This document shows, one piece after another, positions 42,032 to 50,914 of a DNA stretch of 64,000 bases; positions within the stretch are counted from its first letter, which is position 1; every line of letters starts with the position of its first letter. Under the pieces are notes generated by a model that was not told where the DNA came from, made no database searches, and was given only the letters and a program-made list of their open reading frames with translations. Both the position numbers and the translations under genes were made by a program. Source of the DNA: Nonomuraea basaltis (GTDB lineage: Bacteria > Actinomycetota > Actinomycetes > Streptosporangiales > Streptosporangiaceae); the NCBI RefSeq assembly GCF_005893125.1, contig NZ_VCJS01000054.1:1-64000 (forward strand), written 5' to 3'.

Positions 42032-42046
42032 CCCAAGATGGCTGCC

Positions 42047-43132
42047 ATGCCGTACGAAGTGCAGGGCGTGATCGCCCGAGCCAAGGGTCAGGAAGTTTCG
42101 CTCGAGACGGTCATCGTGCCGGACCCGGGACCGGGTGAGGCGGTCGTGACCGTGCAGGCCTGCGGGGTCTGCCACACGGACCTGCACTATCGGGAGGGCG
42201 GGATCAGCGACGACTACCCGTTCCTGCTCGGCCACGAGGCGGCGGGCGTCGTCGAGGCGGTCGGCCCCGGCGTCACCGAGGTGTCCCCCGGGGACTTCGT
42301 GATCCTCAACTGGCGCGCGGTCTGCGGCCAGTGCCGGGCCTGTCTGCGCGGCCGCCCCTGGTACTGCTTCAACACGCACAACGCGGCGCAGAAGATGACG
42401 CTCAAGGACGGCACCGAGCTGTCGCCCGCGCTGGGCATCGGCGCGTTCCTGGAGAAGACGCTGGTCGCCGCCGGCCAGTGCACCAAGGTCTCCGCCGAGG
42501 CGCCCGCCCAGGTCGCGGGCCTACTGGGCTGCGGCGTCATGGCCGGCATCGGCGCGGCGATCAACACCGGCGGCGTGACGCGCGGCGACAGCGTGGCCGT
42601 GATCGGCTGCGGCGGCGTCGGGGACGCCGCGATCCTCGGAGCGTCACTCGCGGGCGCCGCCAAGGTCATCGCCGTGGACGTGGATGACCGCAAGCTCGGC
42701 TGGGCCCGCGACTTCGGCGCCACCCACACGGTCAACTCGCGCGAAAGCGACCCGGTAGAGGCGATCCGCGACCTGACCGGCGGCTTCGGCGCGGACGTGG
42801 TCATCGAGGCGGTGGGCCGGCCGGAGACGTACAAGCAGGCCTTCTACGCCCGCGACCTGGCCGGCACGGTCGTCCTGGTAGGCGTCCCGACCCCGGAGAT
42901 GACGCTGGAGCTGCCGCTGCTCGACGTGTTCGGCCGCGGGGGCTCGCTGAAGTCGAGCTGGTACGGCGACTGCCTGCCGTCGCGCGACTTCCCCATGCTG
43001 ATCGACCTGTTCCTGCAGAACCGGCTGCCGCTGGACAAGTTCGTCTCCGAGACGATCGGGCTCGACCAGGTCGAGGAGGCGTTCGCCAAGATGCACCGCG
43101 GCGAGGTGCTGCGTTCGGTGGTGACGTTCTAG
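42047..43132 (+). CDS. mscR: S-(hydroxymethyl)mycothiol dehydrogenase
   Basis: 361 residues, a Zn medium-chain dehydrogenase oxidising the formaldehyde-mycothiol adduct (also acting as nitrosomycothiol reductase in mycobacteria). Catalytic-Zn Cys in ACGVCHTDL and structural-Zn Cys in VCGQCRACLRGRPWYC; the NAD fold GCGGVGDAAI is followed by DVDDRKLGWA. Sequence blocks such as DFVILNWRAVCGQCRAC match the mycobacterial enzyme closely. An ATG nine bases upstream is also in frame. Directly followed by the metallo-hydrolase gene, which finishes the pathway. Confidence 0.93.
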   Translation: MPYEVQGVIARAKGQEVSLETVIVPDPGPGEAVVTVQACGVCHTDLHYREGGISDDYPFLLGHEAAGVVEAVGPGVTEVSPGDFVILNWRAVCGQCRACLRGRPWYCFNTHNAAQKMTLKDGTELSPALGIGAFLEKTLVAAGQCTKVSAEAPAQVAGLLGCGVMAGIGAAINTGGVTRGDSVAVIGCGGVGDAAILGASLAGAAKVIAVDVDDRKLGWARDFGATHTVNSRESDPVEAIRDLTGGFGADVVIEAVGRPETYKQAFYARDLAGTVVLVGVPTPEMTLELPLLDVFGRGGSLKSSWYGDCLPSRDFPMLIDLFLQNRLPLDKFVSETIGLDQVEEAFAKMHRGEVLRSVVTF

Positions 43133-43753
43133 ATGATCGATCGCGTCATCACTTCGGGCACGTTCTCGCTCGACGGCGGCACCTGGGACGTCGACAACAA
43201 CGTCTGGCTGATCGGCGACGCCCGCGAGGTCGTCGTCATCGACGCCGCCCACGACGCCGCCGCGATCGCCGAGCGGGTGGGCGGGCGCGCGGTCAAGGCC
43301 ATCGTCTGCACCCACGCGCACAACGACCACATCAACGCCGCCCGGTCGCTCGCCGAGCAGACCGGGGCGCCGATCCGGCTCCACCCCGCCGACCAGGTGC
43401 TGTGGGAGCAGCAGTACGGCGACGAGGTGCCGTACGAGCCGCTGACCGACGGCGAGCGGATCGAGGTCGGCGGGATCGCGCTGGAGATCCTGCACACGCC
43501 CGGCCACGCGCCCGGCGCGGTCTGCGTGTACGGGCGGGAGCTCGGCGTGGTCTTCAGCGGCGACACTCTGTTCAAGGGCGGCCCCGGGGCGACCGGCCGC
43601 TCGTACTCGTCGTTCGACACGATCATCGAGTCGATCAGGAAGCGGCTGCTCACCCTGCCCGCGGAAACCGTCGTGCACACCGGCCACGGCGACTCGACCT
43701 CGATCGGCGCCGAGGCCCCGCATCTGGAGGAGTGGATCACCCGAGGGCACTGA
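43133..43753 (+). CDS. MBL-fold hydrolase paired with mycothiol formaldehyde detoxification
   Basis: 206 residues, glyoxalase-II-like metallo-beta-lactamase fold with the metal motif THAHNDHINA, later HTPGHAPGAVC, SGDTLFKGG and HTGHGDSTSIG. It starts on the base after the mscR stop, an arrangement also seen in mycobacteria. The expected role is hydrolysis of S-formylmycothiol to formate and mycothiol; this is inferred from context and family. Confidence 0.86.
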   Translation: MIDRVITSGTFSLDGGTWDVDNNVWLIGDAREVVVIDAAHDAAAIAERVGGRAVKAIVCTHAHNDHINAARSLAEQTGAPIRLHPADQVLWEQQYGDEVPYEPLTDGERIEVGGIALEILHTPGHAPGAVCVYGRELGVVFSGDTLFKGGPGATGRSYSSFDTIIESIRKRLLTLPAETVVHTGHGDSTSIGAEAPHLEEWITRGH

Positions 43754-43811
43754 TAGGGGCTGGCCGTAATCTTCCCCTCGCAGAGGGATACATCACTGTG
43801 GCGCAGCCAAT

Positions 43812-43830
43812 GTAGGCAAGCCTAACCAAA
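43812..43830 (+). promoter_or_regulatory. IdeR/DtxR iron box 1
   Basis: GTAGGCAAGCCTAACCAAA matches the 19-base DtxR/IdeR consensus (TTAGGTTAGCCTAACCTAA) at 15 positions. It lies about 60 bases before the bacterioferritin-associated ferredoxin gene. Confidence 0.75.
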
Positions 43831-43840
43831 GTGAGCTATC

Positions 43841-43859
43841 TTAGGTGTGCCTTACCTAA
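43841..43859 (+). promoter_or_regulatory. IdeR/DtxR iron box 2
   Basis: TTAGGTGTGCCTTACCTAA matches the 19-base consensus at 16 positions and is itself a near-perfect dyad. A possible -10 (TATCTT, 43837-43842) overlaps its left end, so bound regulator would directly affect initiation of bfd-bfr. Confidence 0.8.
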
Positions 43860-43892
43860 AGGCGTCCCACCTTCGCGAGAGGCCGTCCCTGG

Positions 43893-44069
43893 ATGTACGT
43901 ATGCATTTGTCGTGCTGTGACCGAAAACGAGGTCCACGACTGCATCGCCTCCGGGGCGACCAGCGTGAAGCAGGTCCGCGACACCACCGGGGCTGGTGGT
44001 GACTGTGCCCGATGTGTGCGGAAGATCTGTGCGATCCTGAAAAGGTCTGAAGAACTGACGACCGCATAG
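43893..44069 (+). CDS. bfd: Bacterioferritin-associated ferredoxin
   Basis: 58 residues: MYVCICRAVTENEVHDCIASG ... DCARCVRKICAIL. The CxC near the N terminus and the CxxC near the C terminus ligate a [2Fe-2S] cluster, as in Bfd, which reduces and releases iron from bacterioferritin. The start is the only ATG that keeps the first Cys pair. It sits between two iron boxes and bfr, so co-regulation by iron is expected. Confidence 0.92.
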   Translation: MYVCICRAVTENEVHDCIASGATSVKQVRDTTGAGGDCARCVRKICAILKRSEELTTA

Positions 44070-44097
44070 CCGGGATAGCAGCAAGGGGCCCGTTCAC

Positions 44098-44583
44098 ATG
44101 CAGGGCGACAAGCAGATCATCGAGTTGCTCAACGAGCAGTTGACCGCCGAGCTCACCGCGATCAACCAGTATTTCCTGCACGCCAAAATGCAGGCGAACT
44201 GGGGATACACGAAACTCGCCGAGCACACCCGCGAAGAATCGATCGACGAGATGCGCCACGCCGAGCGCCTCACCGATCGCATCCTCTTCCTGGAGGGCCT
44301 GCCCAACTACCAGCGGCTGGGCACCCTGCACATCGGTCAGACCGTGGAAGAGCAGCTCAGGGCGGACCTGGAGGTGGAGATGTCGGTGGTGCAGCGGCTG
44401 CGCCCGGGCATCCAGCTCATGCGCGAGAAGGGCGACGTCACCTCGGCCCGCATCTTCGAGGACATCCTCGAGGACGAGGAGCACCACATCGACTACCTGG
44501 AAACCGAGCTGTCGCTGATCCAGAGCCTCGGCGAGCAGCTCTACCTGGCCCGCTACGCCGAGCCGCCGTCCGCGGACGACTGA
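44098..44583 (+). CDS. bfr: Bacterioferritin
   Basis: 161 residues, haem-containing iron-storage ferritin. The complete ferroxidase centre is visible (E18, E51, H54, E94, E127, H130), as is the haem-ligand Met52. It follows bfd after 28 bases and is most likely in the same iron-controlled transcript. Convergent with the glycosidase gene. Confidence 0.95.
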   Translation: MQGDKQIIELLNEQLTAELTAINQYFLHAKMQANWGYTKLAEHTREESIDEMRHAERLTDRILFLEGLPNYQRLGTLHIGQTVEEQLRADLEVEMSVVQRLRPGIQLMREKGDVTSARIFEDILEDEEHHIDYLETELSLIQSLGEQLYLARYAEPPSADD

Positions 44584-44605
44584 CGTCGAGCCCGGGACGC
44601 CCTGG

Positions 44606-46885
44606 TCAGCCGATCGTGTACGACCTCCCGGCCTCGGCGTCCCAGCTCAGCGTGTCTCCAGAGCGCCGCCCTCCGACCTCGTCCCCCTGCTCGTCGTGCA
44701 CCTGCCCGGCGGCCCGTATCGTGATCTCCCCAGTACGCCCCGCACGCAGCGTGATCTTCTCGGCGGCCCCGTCGCGCCACGAGACGTCCACGGTCACGTC
44801 ACCGCGGGCCCGCAGCCCGCGCACCGACCCCGTGGGCCAGGCCGGCGGCAGGGCGGGCAGCACGTGGATCTCCCCGTGCTGGCTCTGCACCAGCATCTCC
44901 GCGATGCCCGCGACGGCCCCGAAGTTGCCGTCGATCTGGAACGGCGGGTGCGTGTCCCACAGATTGTCCAGCGTCGAGGACGTCAGCAGCTCGCTCAGCA
45001 TCCGGTGCGCGTGATCGCCGTCGAGCAGCCGCGCCCAGAAGTTGATCTTCCAGGCCTTGCTCCACCCGGTGCCGCCGTCCCCCCGGGCCGCCAGTGTGAC
45101 CTTGGCGGCCTCGCCCTCGGGGCTTTCCGCGACGATCTGCCGCCCGGGATGCAGCCCGAACAGGTGTGAAACGTGCCGATGGGAGTTGTCCGGCTCGTCC
45201 CAGTCTGCCTTCCACTCCTGCAACTGCCCCCAGGACCCGATCCGCAGCCCCGGATCCAGCCGCTCCAGCGCGTCCAGCACCCGCGTCCGGAACTCGGCGT
45301 CCACCTCCAGGACGCCCGCGGCCTCCGCGGCGCTCGTGAACAGATCCCAGACGATCTGCTGCGACATCGACGCCCCCGCCGAGAAGTCCCCGTGCTCGGG
45401 CGAGTAGCTGGGCGACACGACCAGCGTGCCGTCGCGCGGGTCGGTGTGCAGTGTGTCCAGCCAGAACTCCGCCGCCCCCTTCAACGCCGGATAGGCGGTC
45501 TCGCGTAGGTAGCGGACGTCCCCGCTGAACCGGTAGCGGTCGTACAGGTCCCGCGTCACCCAGGCCGCCGCCTCCGGGAACCAGAACGCTGTGGCCCAGT
45601 CGTGCACGCCGGTGAACCCGAACGGATTCGTCTCGTTGTGCACCAGCCACCCGCCGGCCCCGAACATCTCCCGCGCCGTCCGCCTGCCCGGCGCCATCAT
45701 GGCCTCGACGTATTCGTCGTACGGCCGCGCCGTCTCGGCCAGGTTCGCCTGCTCGGCCGGCCAGTAGTTCATCTGCAGGTTGATGTTGACGTGGTAGTCG
45801 CCCGCCCATGCCGGGCTGGTGGAGTCGTTCCAGATGCCCTGCAGGTTCGCGGGCAGTGATCCGGCCCGCGAGGAGGCGATCAGCAGGTAGCGCCCGTACT
45901 GGAAGAACAGCGCCTCCAGCGCCCGATCGGCGGCCGATTCGCCCCCGGTGTACGCCGACAGCAGCCGATCCGTCGGCACCGCCGGTATCTCCTGCCCGAG
46001 GTCCAGCTCCACCCGGTCGAACAGCGCCGAACAGTCGTCCTGGTGTGAGTGCCTGAGCGCGTCGTACCCTTGCGCGACCGCCTTGTCCACGGCGGCCGTC
46101 ACGGCGGCGTGCGGATCTTCGCCCCGGTACGCCGGGTAGGCCAGGGCGTAGTCGGTCCCGGCGGACAGCACGAACACCACGCTGTCGGCCTCGGCCACCG
46201 TGATCCGGTCGGCTCCGTCCGTGCGGGTGCCGCCCTCCACGACCACCTGCACCTGGGCCTCGAACCGCATCCCGTTGTCCGCGAGCGCCCCGCGCATCGT
46301 CAGCCGCCCGTCCGCGACGCTGACCCGCTTGTCGTCGTGCGGCGACGTGCAGCGCAGTGTGAAGGACACCGCGCCCGCCCGATCGGCCGAGATCCGCCCG
46401 ACGATCACGTTGCCCGGGTGACTGGCGAAGTACTCGCGCGTGTGCCGCACCCCGCCGACCGTGTACCCCACCCTGGCCACGGCCTCGCGCAGGCTCAGCT
46501 CCCTGCGGTAGTCGGCAGGGGAGCCCGCGGGCAGGTCCAGCCACAGGTCGCCGAACGTCTGGTACGCCCCGAAGCCCGACTTCGGCTGCCCCAGCCTGGC
46601 CGCGACCTCCTCCGGCGCCATCCGCCCCGCACGGTCGAGCTCCTCGCGCACCCCGGAGATCGCCTCCGGGCGCGGGGAGGTCCAGTTGCCGAAGTCGTAG
46701 CCCTGCCGCGACCCCGGCCCGCCGGTCCACAGCGTCTTCTCGTTGAACTGGATCTGCTCCAGGTCGGTCCCGCCGAAGACCATCGCGCCGAGCGCCCCGT
46801 TGCCGATCGGCAGCGCTTCGGTCTCCCAGTCGGTCGCCGGCCGGTCGTACCAGAGGGTCAGGTCGTCTGCCGGTAAGCCTGTCAT
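44606..46885 (-). CDS. Glycoside hydrolase family 95 (alpha-L-fucosidase-type)
   Basis: 759 residues from the chosen ATG (MTGLPADDLTLWYDRPATDWETEALPIGNGALGAMVFGG), the typical GH95 N terminus. Further blocks: FNEKTLWTGGPG, LPANLQGIWNDSTSPAW, HVNINLQMNYWPAE, and GNFGAVAGIAEMLVQS. GH95 enzymes cleave alpha-1,2-linked L-fucose or L-galactose. No signal peptide, so cytoplasmic. An upstream TTG six codons earlier is possible. Stands alone without sugar transporters nearby. Confidence 0.88.
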   Translation of the reverse strand: MTGLPADDLTLWYDRPATDWETEALPIGNGALGAMVFGGTDLEQIQFNEKTLWTGGPGSRQGYDFGNWTSPRPEAISGVREELDRAGRMAPEEVAARLGQPKSGFGAYQTFGDLWLDLPAGSPADYRRELSLREAVARVGYTVGGVRHTREYFASHPGNVIVGRISADRAGAVSFTLRCTSPHDDKRVSVADGRLTMRGALADNGMRFEAQVQVVVEGGTRTDGADRITVAEADSVVFVLSAGTDYALAYPAYRGEDPHAAVTAAVDKAVAQGYDALRHSHQDDCSALFDRVELDLGQEIPAVPTDRLLSAYTGGESAADRALEALFFQYGRYLLIASSRAGSLPANLQGIWNDSTSPAWAGDYHVNINLQMNYWPAEQANLAETARPYDEYVEAMMAPGRRTAREMFGAGGWLVHNETNPFGFTGVHDWATAFWFPEAAAWVTRDLYDRYRFSGDVRYLRETAYPALKGAAEFWLDTLHTDPRDGTLVVSPSYSPEHGDFSAGASMSQQIVWDLFTSAAEAAGVLEVDAEFRTRVLDALERLDPGLRIGSWGQLQEWKADWDEPDNSHRHVSHLFGLHPGRQIVAESPEGEAAKVTLAARGDGGTGWSKAWKINFWARLLDGDHAHRMLSELLTSSTLDNLWDTHPPFQIDGNFGAVAGIAEMLVQSQHGEIHVLPALPPAWPTGSVRGLRARGDVTVDVSWRDGAAEKITLRAGRTGEITIRAAGQVHDEQGDEVGGRRSGDTLSWDAEAGRSYTIG

Positions 46886-47060
46886 GGGGCACCACGGTAA
46901 CAACCTCCGAACTTCTCCGCGGTGAAGTCCGGCAGCCCGGTGGCAGCGCCGTGACAGGCTCGGTGGTCAGCCTCGCGGCCCGCCACCCCGTCACCGTCGA
47001 GCCGCGGTCGGAGCGAGCACGGCACCTACGGCCTGCTGCAACGGCCCTTCCACGAGCGGG

Positions 47061-48113
47061 TCACGGAATCAGCTGGTAGAAGCGCCAGAACCCGAAGTCC
47101 TGGATCGGCAGGATCGCGATGTCGCCGAAGCCTGCCTCCTGCGCGTACCGGCGCAGCGTGTCCGGCCGCATCACGGTGCCGGTCGCCGCCGACGGCCGGT
47201 CATTCATCCCGTCGGGCAGGCAGATGAGCAGGCTGAAGCCGTACATCAGCCGCTCGAGTTCGTCCGCGGGCGCCGTGAAGGAGTCGCCCACCGCCTCGTC
47301 CATGATGACGACGGTCCCGCCGGGTGCGACCGCGCGCCGCGCCGCCGCCAGCGCGTCCACCGGCCGCGCCATGTCGTGTACGCACTCGAAGGCGAAGACG
47401 GCGTCGAACCGGCTGTCGTCGAGGAGCGCGGTGTCGCTGTGGCGGAAGGAGAGGCGGTCGCCCACCCCGGCGGCGGCCGCGTTGCGCTCGGCCAGCACGA
47501 TGGACGGCCCGTCGACGTCGACGCCCTGCACCGTGGCCTCCGGGTACGCCCTGGCCAGCGCGATGGACGACCATCCCGCGCCGCAGCCGAGGTCGGCGAT
47601 TCGGGCGCCGGGGCGGCGCAGGACGGCGTCGAGAGCGGGCACCCCGGCGAGGGCGTCGGGCAGCGCGTGCTCGAACCAGGGCCGGTTCATGTCGGCCTGG
47701 GACTCCCGAACGTCCGCCCCGAACGTCGCCCAGCCGACCCCGCCGCCGCTCCGGTAGGCGTCCAGGAGGGCGGGCATCTGCACCGCGGCGCCCGCCAGCA
47801 TCCGCGCCAGCGGCGCGAGATAGGCCAGGCTGGCCTCGTCGGTCAGCACCTCGGCCGCGCCCTTCGGCAGGACGAAGCGGCCGTCCGCGGCGACCTCCAG
47901 GATCCCTGCCGCGGCCTGCTGCTCCAGCCATTCCCTTGCGTACCGCTCGTGGCCGCCCGCCCGGGCGGTCAGTTCCCCCGCGTCGGCCGGGCCGTGCGCG
48001 GCCAGCGCGCGATACCAGCCCAGCCGGTCGCCGATGTGCACCGAGAGCACCTCGATGGTGCCCAGCGCCGCCTTGAACAGGCGGTCGGCGAATTCGTCAG
48101 TGGTCGTGGTCAT
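47061..48113 (-). CDS. SAM-dependent methyltransferase
   Basis: 350 residues. An N-terminal winged-helix-like dimerisation region (about 10-100, with ELTARAGGHERYAREWLEQQAAAGIL) precedes a class I Rossmann fold: ADLGCGAGWSSIALA (SAM-binding motif I), VDVDGPSIVLAERN and GGTVVIMDEAVGD. The ATG with GGGGAG upstream is chosen. This architecture is common in actinobacterial small-molecule O/N-methyltransferases; the substrate is unknown. No biosynthetic genes accompany it. Confidence 0.82.
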   Translation of the reverse strand: MTTTTDEFADRLFKAALGTIEVLSVHIGDRLGWYRALAAHGPADAGELTARAGGHERYAREWLEQQAAAGILEVAADGRFVLPKGAAEVLTDEASLAYLAPLARMLAGAAVQMPALLDAYRSGGGVGWATFGADVRESQADMNRPWFEHALPDALAGVPALDAVLRRPGARIADLGCGAGWSSIALARAYPEATVQGVDVDGPSIVLAERNAAAAGVGDRLSFRHSDTALLDDSRFDAVFAFECVHDMARPVDALAAARRAVAPGGTVVIMDEAVGDSFTAPADELERLMYGFSLLICLPDGMNDRPSAATGTVMRPDTLRRYAQEAGFGDIAILPIQDFGFWRFYQLIP

Positions 48114-48135
48114 GATGTTCTCCCCTTGTTTTCCG

Positions 48136-48510
48136 TTAATCCCGAACGAGGATCGGTGGTGTCCGCCCGGCGAAAAGGTCATTTGACACAGAGCGGAAGG
48201 TGTCCCTCGACGAGACCGCCACAGAACGTGGTGACGGCCTCCCGGCTGGCCAGCAGGCGCAGGACACGGCGGTGTGGCCCTGGCGGGCCACCACGGCCAC
48301 GTGACGGTCCGGGTGGAGGTCGGCGAGGGCCCGCAGCATGGAGCCGGTCAGGCGCGGCATGGGCGTCATGAACCGCAGGAGCCGGGACTGCGCCGACATC
48401 CCGGAGAACACCTCCTCGATGGGGCGGGTCTCGCCGGGCCGGAGAAGACTCAGCCGTACGGGATCGACCGGTAAGTGTGTCACCACAGGCGGCGACGGAC
48501 TGGCAAGCAT
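48136..48510 (-). pseudogene. Truncated GNAT acetyltransferase
   Basis: Residues about 13-77 (VDPVRLSLLRPGETRPIEEVF, SGMSAQSRLLRFMTPMPRL, HPDRHVAVVA) look like the N-terminal part of an actinobacterial GNAT enzyme. After that the frame turns into Ser/Arg/Pro-rich sequence with none of the acetyl-CoA-binding motifs. Total length 124 instead of about 170-200. Probably a frameshifted or deleted remnant. Confidence 0.5.
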
Positions 48511-48613
48511 GGCGTACCTCCTTGAACGCGCTCGAACCCGTCAGACACCGGTCAGCTTCGGACACCGGGCTGTCGAGCGCCTGTCACAGCGCTGCCACGG
48601 GCCTGAAAGGGCG

Positions 48614-48790
48614 ATGATGAGGTTCCGGGTGTTCGGCACGGTCGAAGCGGCGGGACCCGCGCGCCTCGCTGCTCCGCCACTTCGCCGCGCCGCGCGCATG
48701 ATCGTCCTCGACGATCCGTACCATTTGCCCGACGCGGCGTACCTCGAGCAAATCGTCGAGGCGATGGCCGGCTTCCTTCGAGAGGGTTGA
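48614..48790 (+). CDS. Small ORF, possible chimeric remnant
   Basis: 58 residues. The first dozen (MMRFRVFGTVEAAG) resemble the opening of AfsR/SARP-type regulators, but the remainder (MIVLDDPYHLPDAAYLEQIVEAMAGFLREG is its last half) is unlike them and soon stops. A weak AAAGGG precedes the ATG pair. It lies in a stretch that also holds the GNAT remnant, so decay is as likely as a real small gene. Confidence 0.3.
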   Translation: MMRFRVFGTVEAAGPARLAAPPLRRAARMIVLDDPYHLPDAAYLEQIVEAMAGFLREG

Positions 48791-48951
48791 GAATCGCGGC
48801 TCCGGGAATCATGAGCCGATGATCTCCTCTGGAAGACCGCGGTAATTTAATCACGACCAACCGTCCTTTAGCCGTGTTTGCCCAGGTCAATAGATAGGTC
48901 AACGACGAGTCAAACCGCGCGCTGTGCCCGGGAAACGATCGCTTAAGGTCC

Positions 48952-48963
48952 TACGATCGCTTC
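48952..48963 (+). promoter_or_regulatory. Candidate leaderless promoter (-10) for the response regulator gene
   Basis: TACGAT at 48952-48957 lies six bases before the ATG, and no ribosome site is present. This is the spacing expected if transcription begins at the start codon. Confidence 0.4.
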
Positions 48964-49632
48964 ATGACCTGCGTACTTCTCGCCGAGGATGACACCTCGA
49001 TCTCAGAGCCACTCGCGCGTGCGCTACGCCGTGAGGGCTATCAGGTCGAGGTGAGCCCCGACGGCCCACAGGCCCTGGAGAGGGCCCTGTCGGGCGGAAT
49101 CGATCTCATCGTTCTTGACCTTGGTCTTCCTGAAATGGACGGCCTGGAGGTGGCACGCCGGATCCGGGCCGAAGGCCACGGGACCCCGGTCCTGATACTC
49201 ACTGCCCGTGTCGACGAGGTCGACACGGTCGTCGGGCTCGACGCGGGCGCCGACGACTACGTCACGAAACCGTTCAGGCTGGCCGAGCTGCTCGCCCGGG
49301 TACGCGCGCTGCTGCGCCGCGGCACCTCCGAGACGCCGGTCGTCCAGGGGGTGCGCATCGACGCGGACTCCCGGCGCGCCTGGATGGGGGACAAGGAGCT
49401 GCACCTGACGACCAAGGAGTTCGACCTGCTGCGCGTGCTCGTACGCGACGCCGGCAAGGTGGTCACCCGCGAGCAGATCATGCGCGAGGTGTGGGACACC
49501 AACTGGTGGGGCTCGACCAAGACACTCGACATGCACATCTCTTGGCTGCGCCGCAAGCTCGGCGACGATGCCGCCAAGCCGCGTTACATCACGACCGTCC
49601 GGGGAGTCGGCTTCCGGTTCGAACGCGAGTAG
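48964..49632 (+). CDS. OmpR/PhoB-family response regulator
   Basis: 222 residues. Receiver domain with acidic pair EDD (about 8-10), phospho-acceptor Asp52 (IVLDLGLPEMDG) and Lys in DYVTKPF; winged-helix output domain from about 125 (LTTKEFDLLRVL ... SWLRRKLGDDAAKPRYITTVRGVGFRF). Followed after four bases by its sensor kinase. Target genes unknown; the GtrA gene next door is convergent and not an obvious target. Confidence 0.93.
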   Translation: MTCVLLAEDDTSISEPLARALRREGYQVEVSPDGPQALERALSGGIDLIVLDLGLPEMDGLEVARRIRAEGHGTPVLILTARVDEVDTVVGLDAGADDYVTKPFRLAELLARVRALLRRGTSETPVVQGVRIDADSRRAWMGDKELHLTTKEFDLLRVLVRDAGKVVTREQIMREVWDTNWWGSTKTLDMHISWLRRKLGDDAAKPRYITTVRGVGFRFERE

Positions 49633-49636
49633 GCGG

Positions 49637-50914
49637 ATGCGCCGTCGACTGCTCTCCTCCACGCTGGTCGTCGCGGTAATCGCGGTCCTGTTGCTGGGGG
49701 TCCCCCTGGGCGTCGTGGTGAGCCGCCTGATCGTCGACGAGGCGGCTCAGGAGCTCGGGGCGGAAGCCAAACGACTCGTGGGAGAGGTCGAGTACGCCCG
49801 CGTCCAGGAGACGCCGCTCGATCCCCAGCAACTGGAACAGAAGTATCCGGGCAGGTATATACAGATCTGGGAACGCGGAACTCCCCTCAGGGTGACCGTC
49901 GTCGGCACCGCACCGGCGTCCGGTCACCTGATGACGGAGGATGCCCAGACCAACACCGGCGTCTATGTCCGGATAAGTCGTGATCGTGATCAGGTCGAGC
50001 GGGATGTACGGGCTCGCCTGCTCCTCATCGTGGCCCTGGCCGTCGCCGCCCTGGCGGTGGCCGTGAGCTTGGCCGTCGTGCAGTCACGCCGGTTGACGCT
50101 GCCCCTGCAGGACCTGGCGAAGATCGCCGAGCGGCTGGGCTCCGGTGACGCGCGGCCGAGCAAGCACCGCTACGGCATTCCCGAGCTGGACCGCGTGGCC
50201 CAGGTGCTGGACCGCAGCGCCACCCGCATCTCCGATCTGCTCACCAGGGAACGCGAGTTCGCCACGGACGCCTCACACCAGCTCCGCACCCCCCTGACCG
50301 GCCTGACCATGCGCCTGGAGGAGATCGTCGCCTCCGCGCACGAGCCGGACGTGGTCCGCGAGGAGGGGGAGGCGGCGATCGTCCAGGCCGAGCGGCTCAC
50401 CGCTGTGATCGACGAGTTGCTGGCCGCGGCCCGCCGCCAGCGCCACGCCCAGGCCGAGCCGGTCGCGATCGACGAGGTGATCGGCCAGCAGGTCACCGAG
50501 TGGGAGCCGGTCTTCCGGGAGGCCCACCGTACCCTGCGGCTCGACGGCGCCCGCGGTCTGAAGGCGTTGGCCACGACCGGCGGGTTCGGCCAGGTGATCG
50601 CGTCCCTGCTGGAGAACTCCCTGCGCCACGGCGGCGGCACCGTCACCGTCACCACCACCAGCGGTGACAACTACGTGGTGATCGAGGTCGCGGACGAGGG
50701 CCCGGGCATCGCCGACGAGATCGCCCCGAAGATCTTCGAACGGAACGTCAGCGGCGGCGGGGGCACCGGCCTCGGCCTGACGCTCGCACGGGCGCTGGCC
50801 GCCGCCGACGGCGGCCGGCTGGAGCTGGTGCGACGCCGCCCCGCGACGTTCGCCATCTTCCTGCGCCCGGCGGAGGACGACGGCAGGAGCCGGGTGGTCA
50901 GCGGTCCTGCGTGA
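49637..50914 (+). CDS. Sensor histidine kinase
   Basis: 425 residues: membrane helices at about 5-30 and 125-150 enclosing a 95-residue outside sensor region, then HAMP, the dimerisation helix with phospho-acceptor His214 (FATDASHQLRTPLTGL), N box (SLLENSLRHGG), and G boxes (VADEGPGIADE; GGTGLGLTLARAL). Start at the first ATG after the regulator stop. Its last 17 bases overlap the end of the convergent GtrA gene. Confidence 0.92.
   Translation: MRRRLLSSTLVVAVIAVLLLGVPLGVVVSRLIVDEAAQELGAEAKRLVGEVEYARVQETPLDPQQLEQKYPGRYIQIWERGTPLRVTVVGTAPASGHLMTEDAQTNTGVYVRISRDRDQVERDVRARLLLIVALAVAALAVAVSLAVVQSRRLTLPLQDLAKIAERLGSGDARPSKHRYGIPELDRVAQVLDRSATRISDLLTREREFATDASHQLRTPLTGLTMRLEEIVASAHEPDVVREEGEAAIVQAERLTAVIDELLAAARRQRHAQAEPVAIDEVIGQQVTEWEPVFREAHRTLRLDGARGLKALATTGGFGQVIASLLENSLRHGGGTVTVTTTSGDNYVVIEVADEGPGIADEIAPKIFERNVSGGGGTGLGLTLARALAAADGGRLELVRRRPATFAIFLRPAEDDGRSRVVSGPA

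Noticed and set aside
48179..48565. Alternative 128-codon minus-strand frame overlapping the GNAT remnant
   Set aside because: Most of it is a shifted read of the GNAT-like sequence. Its end may contain part of the lost reading frame, but no catalytic motif could be recognised.
50898..50914. 17-base tail-to-tail overlap of the histidine kinase and GtrA genes as a regulatory feature
   Set aside because: Short convergent overlaps are common in compact actinobacterial genomes, and no extra structure is visible.
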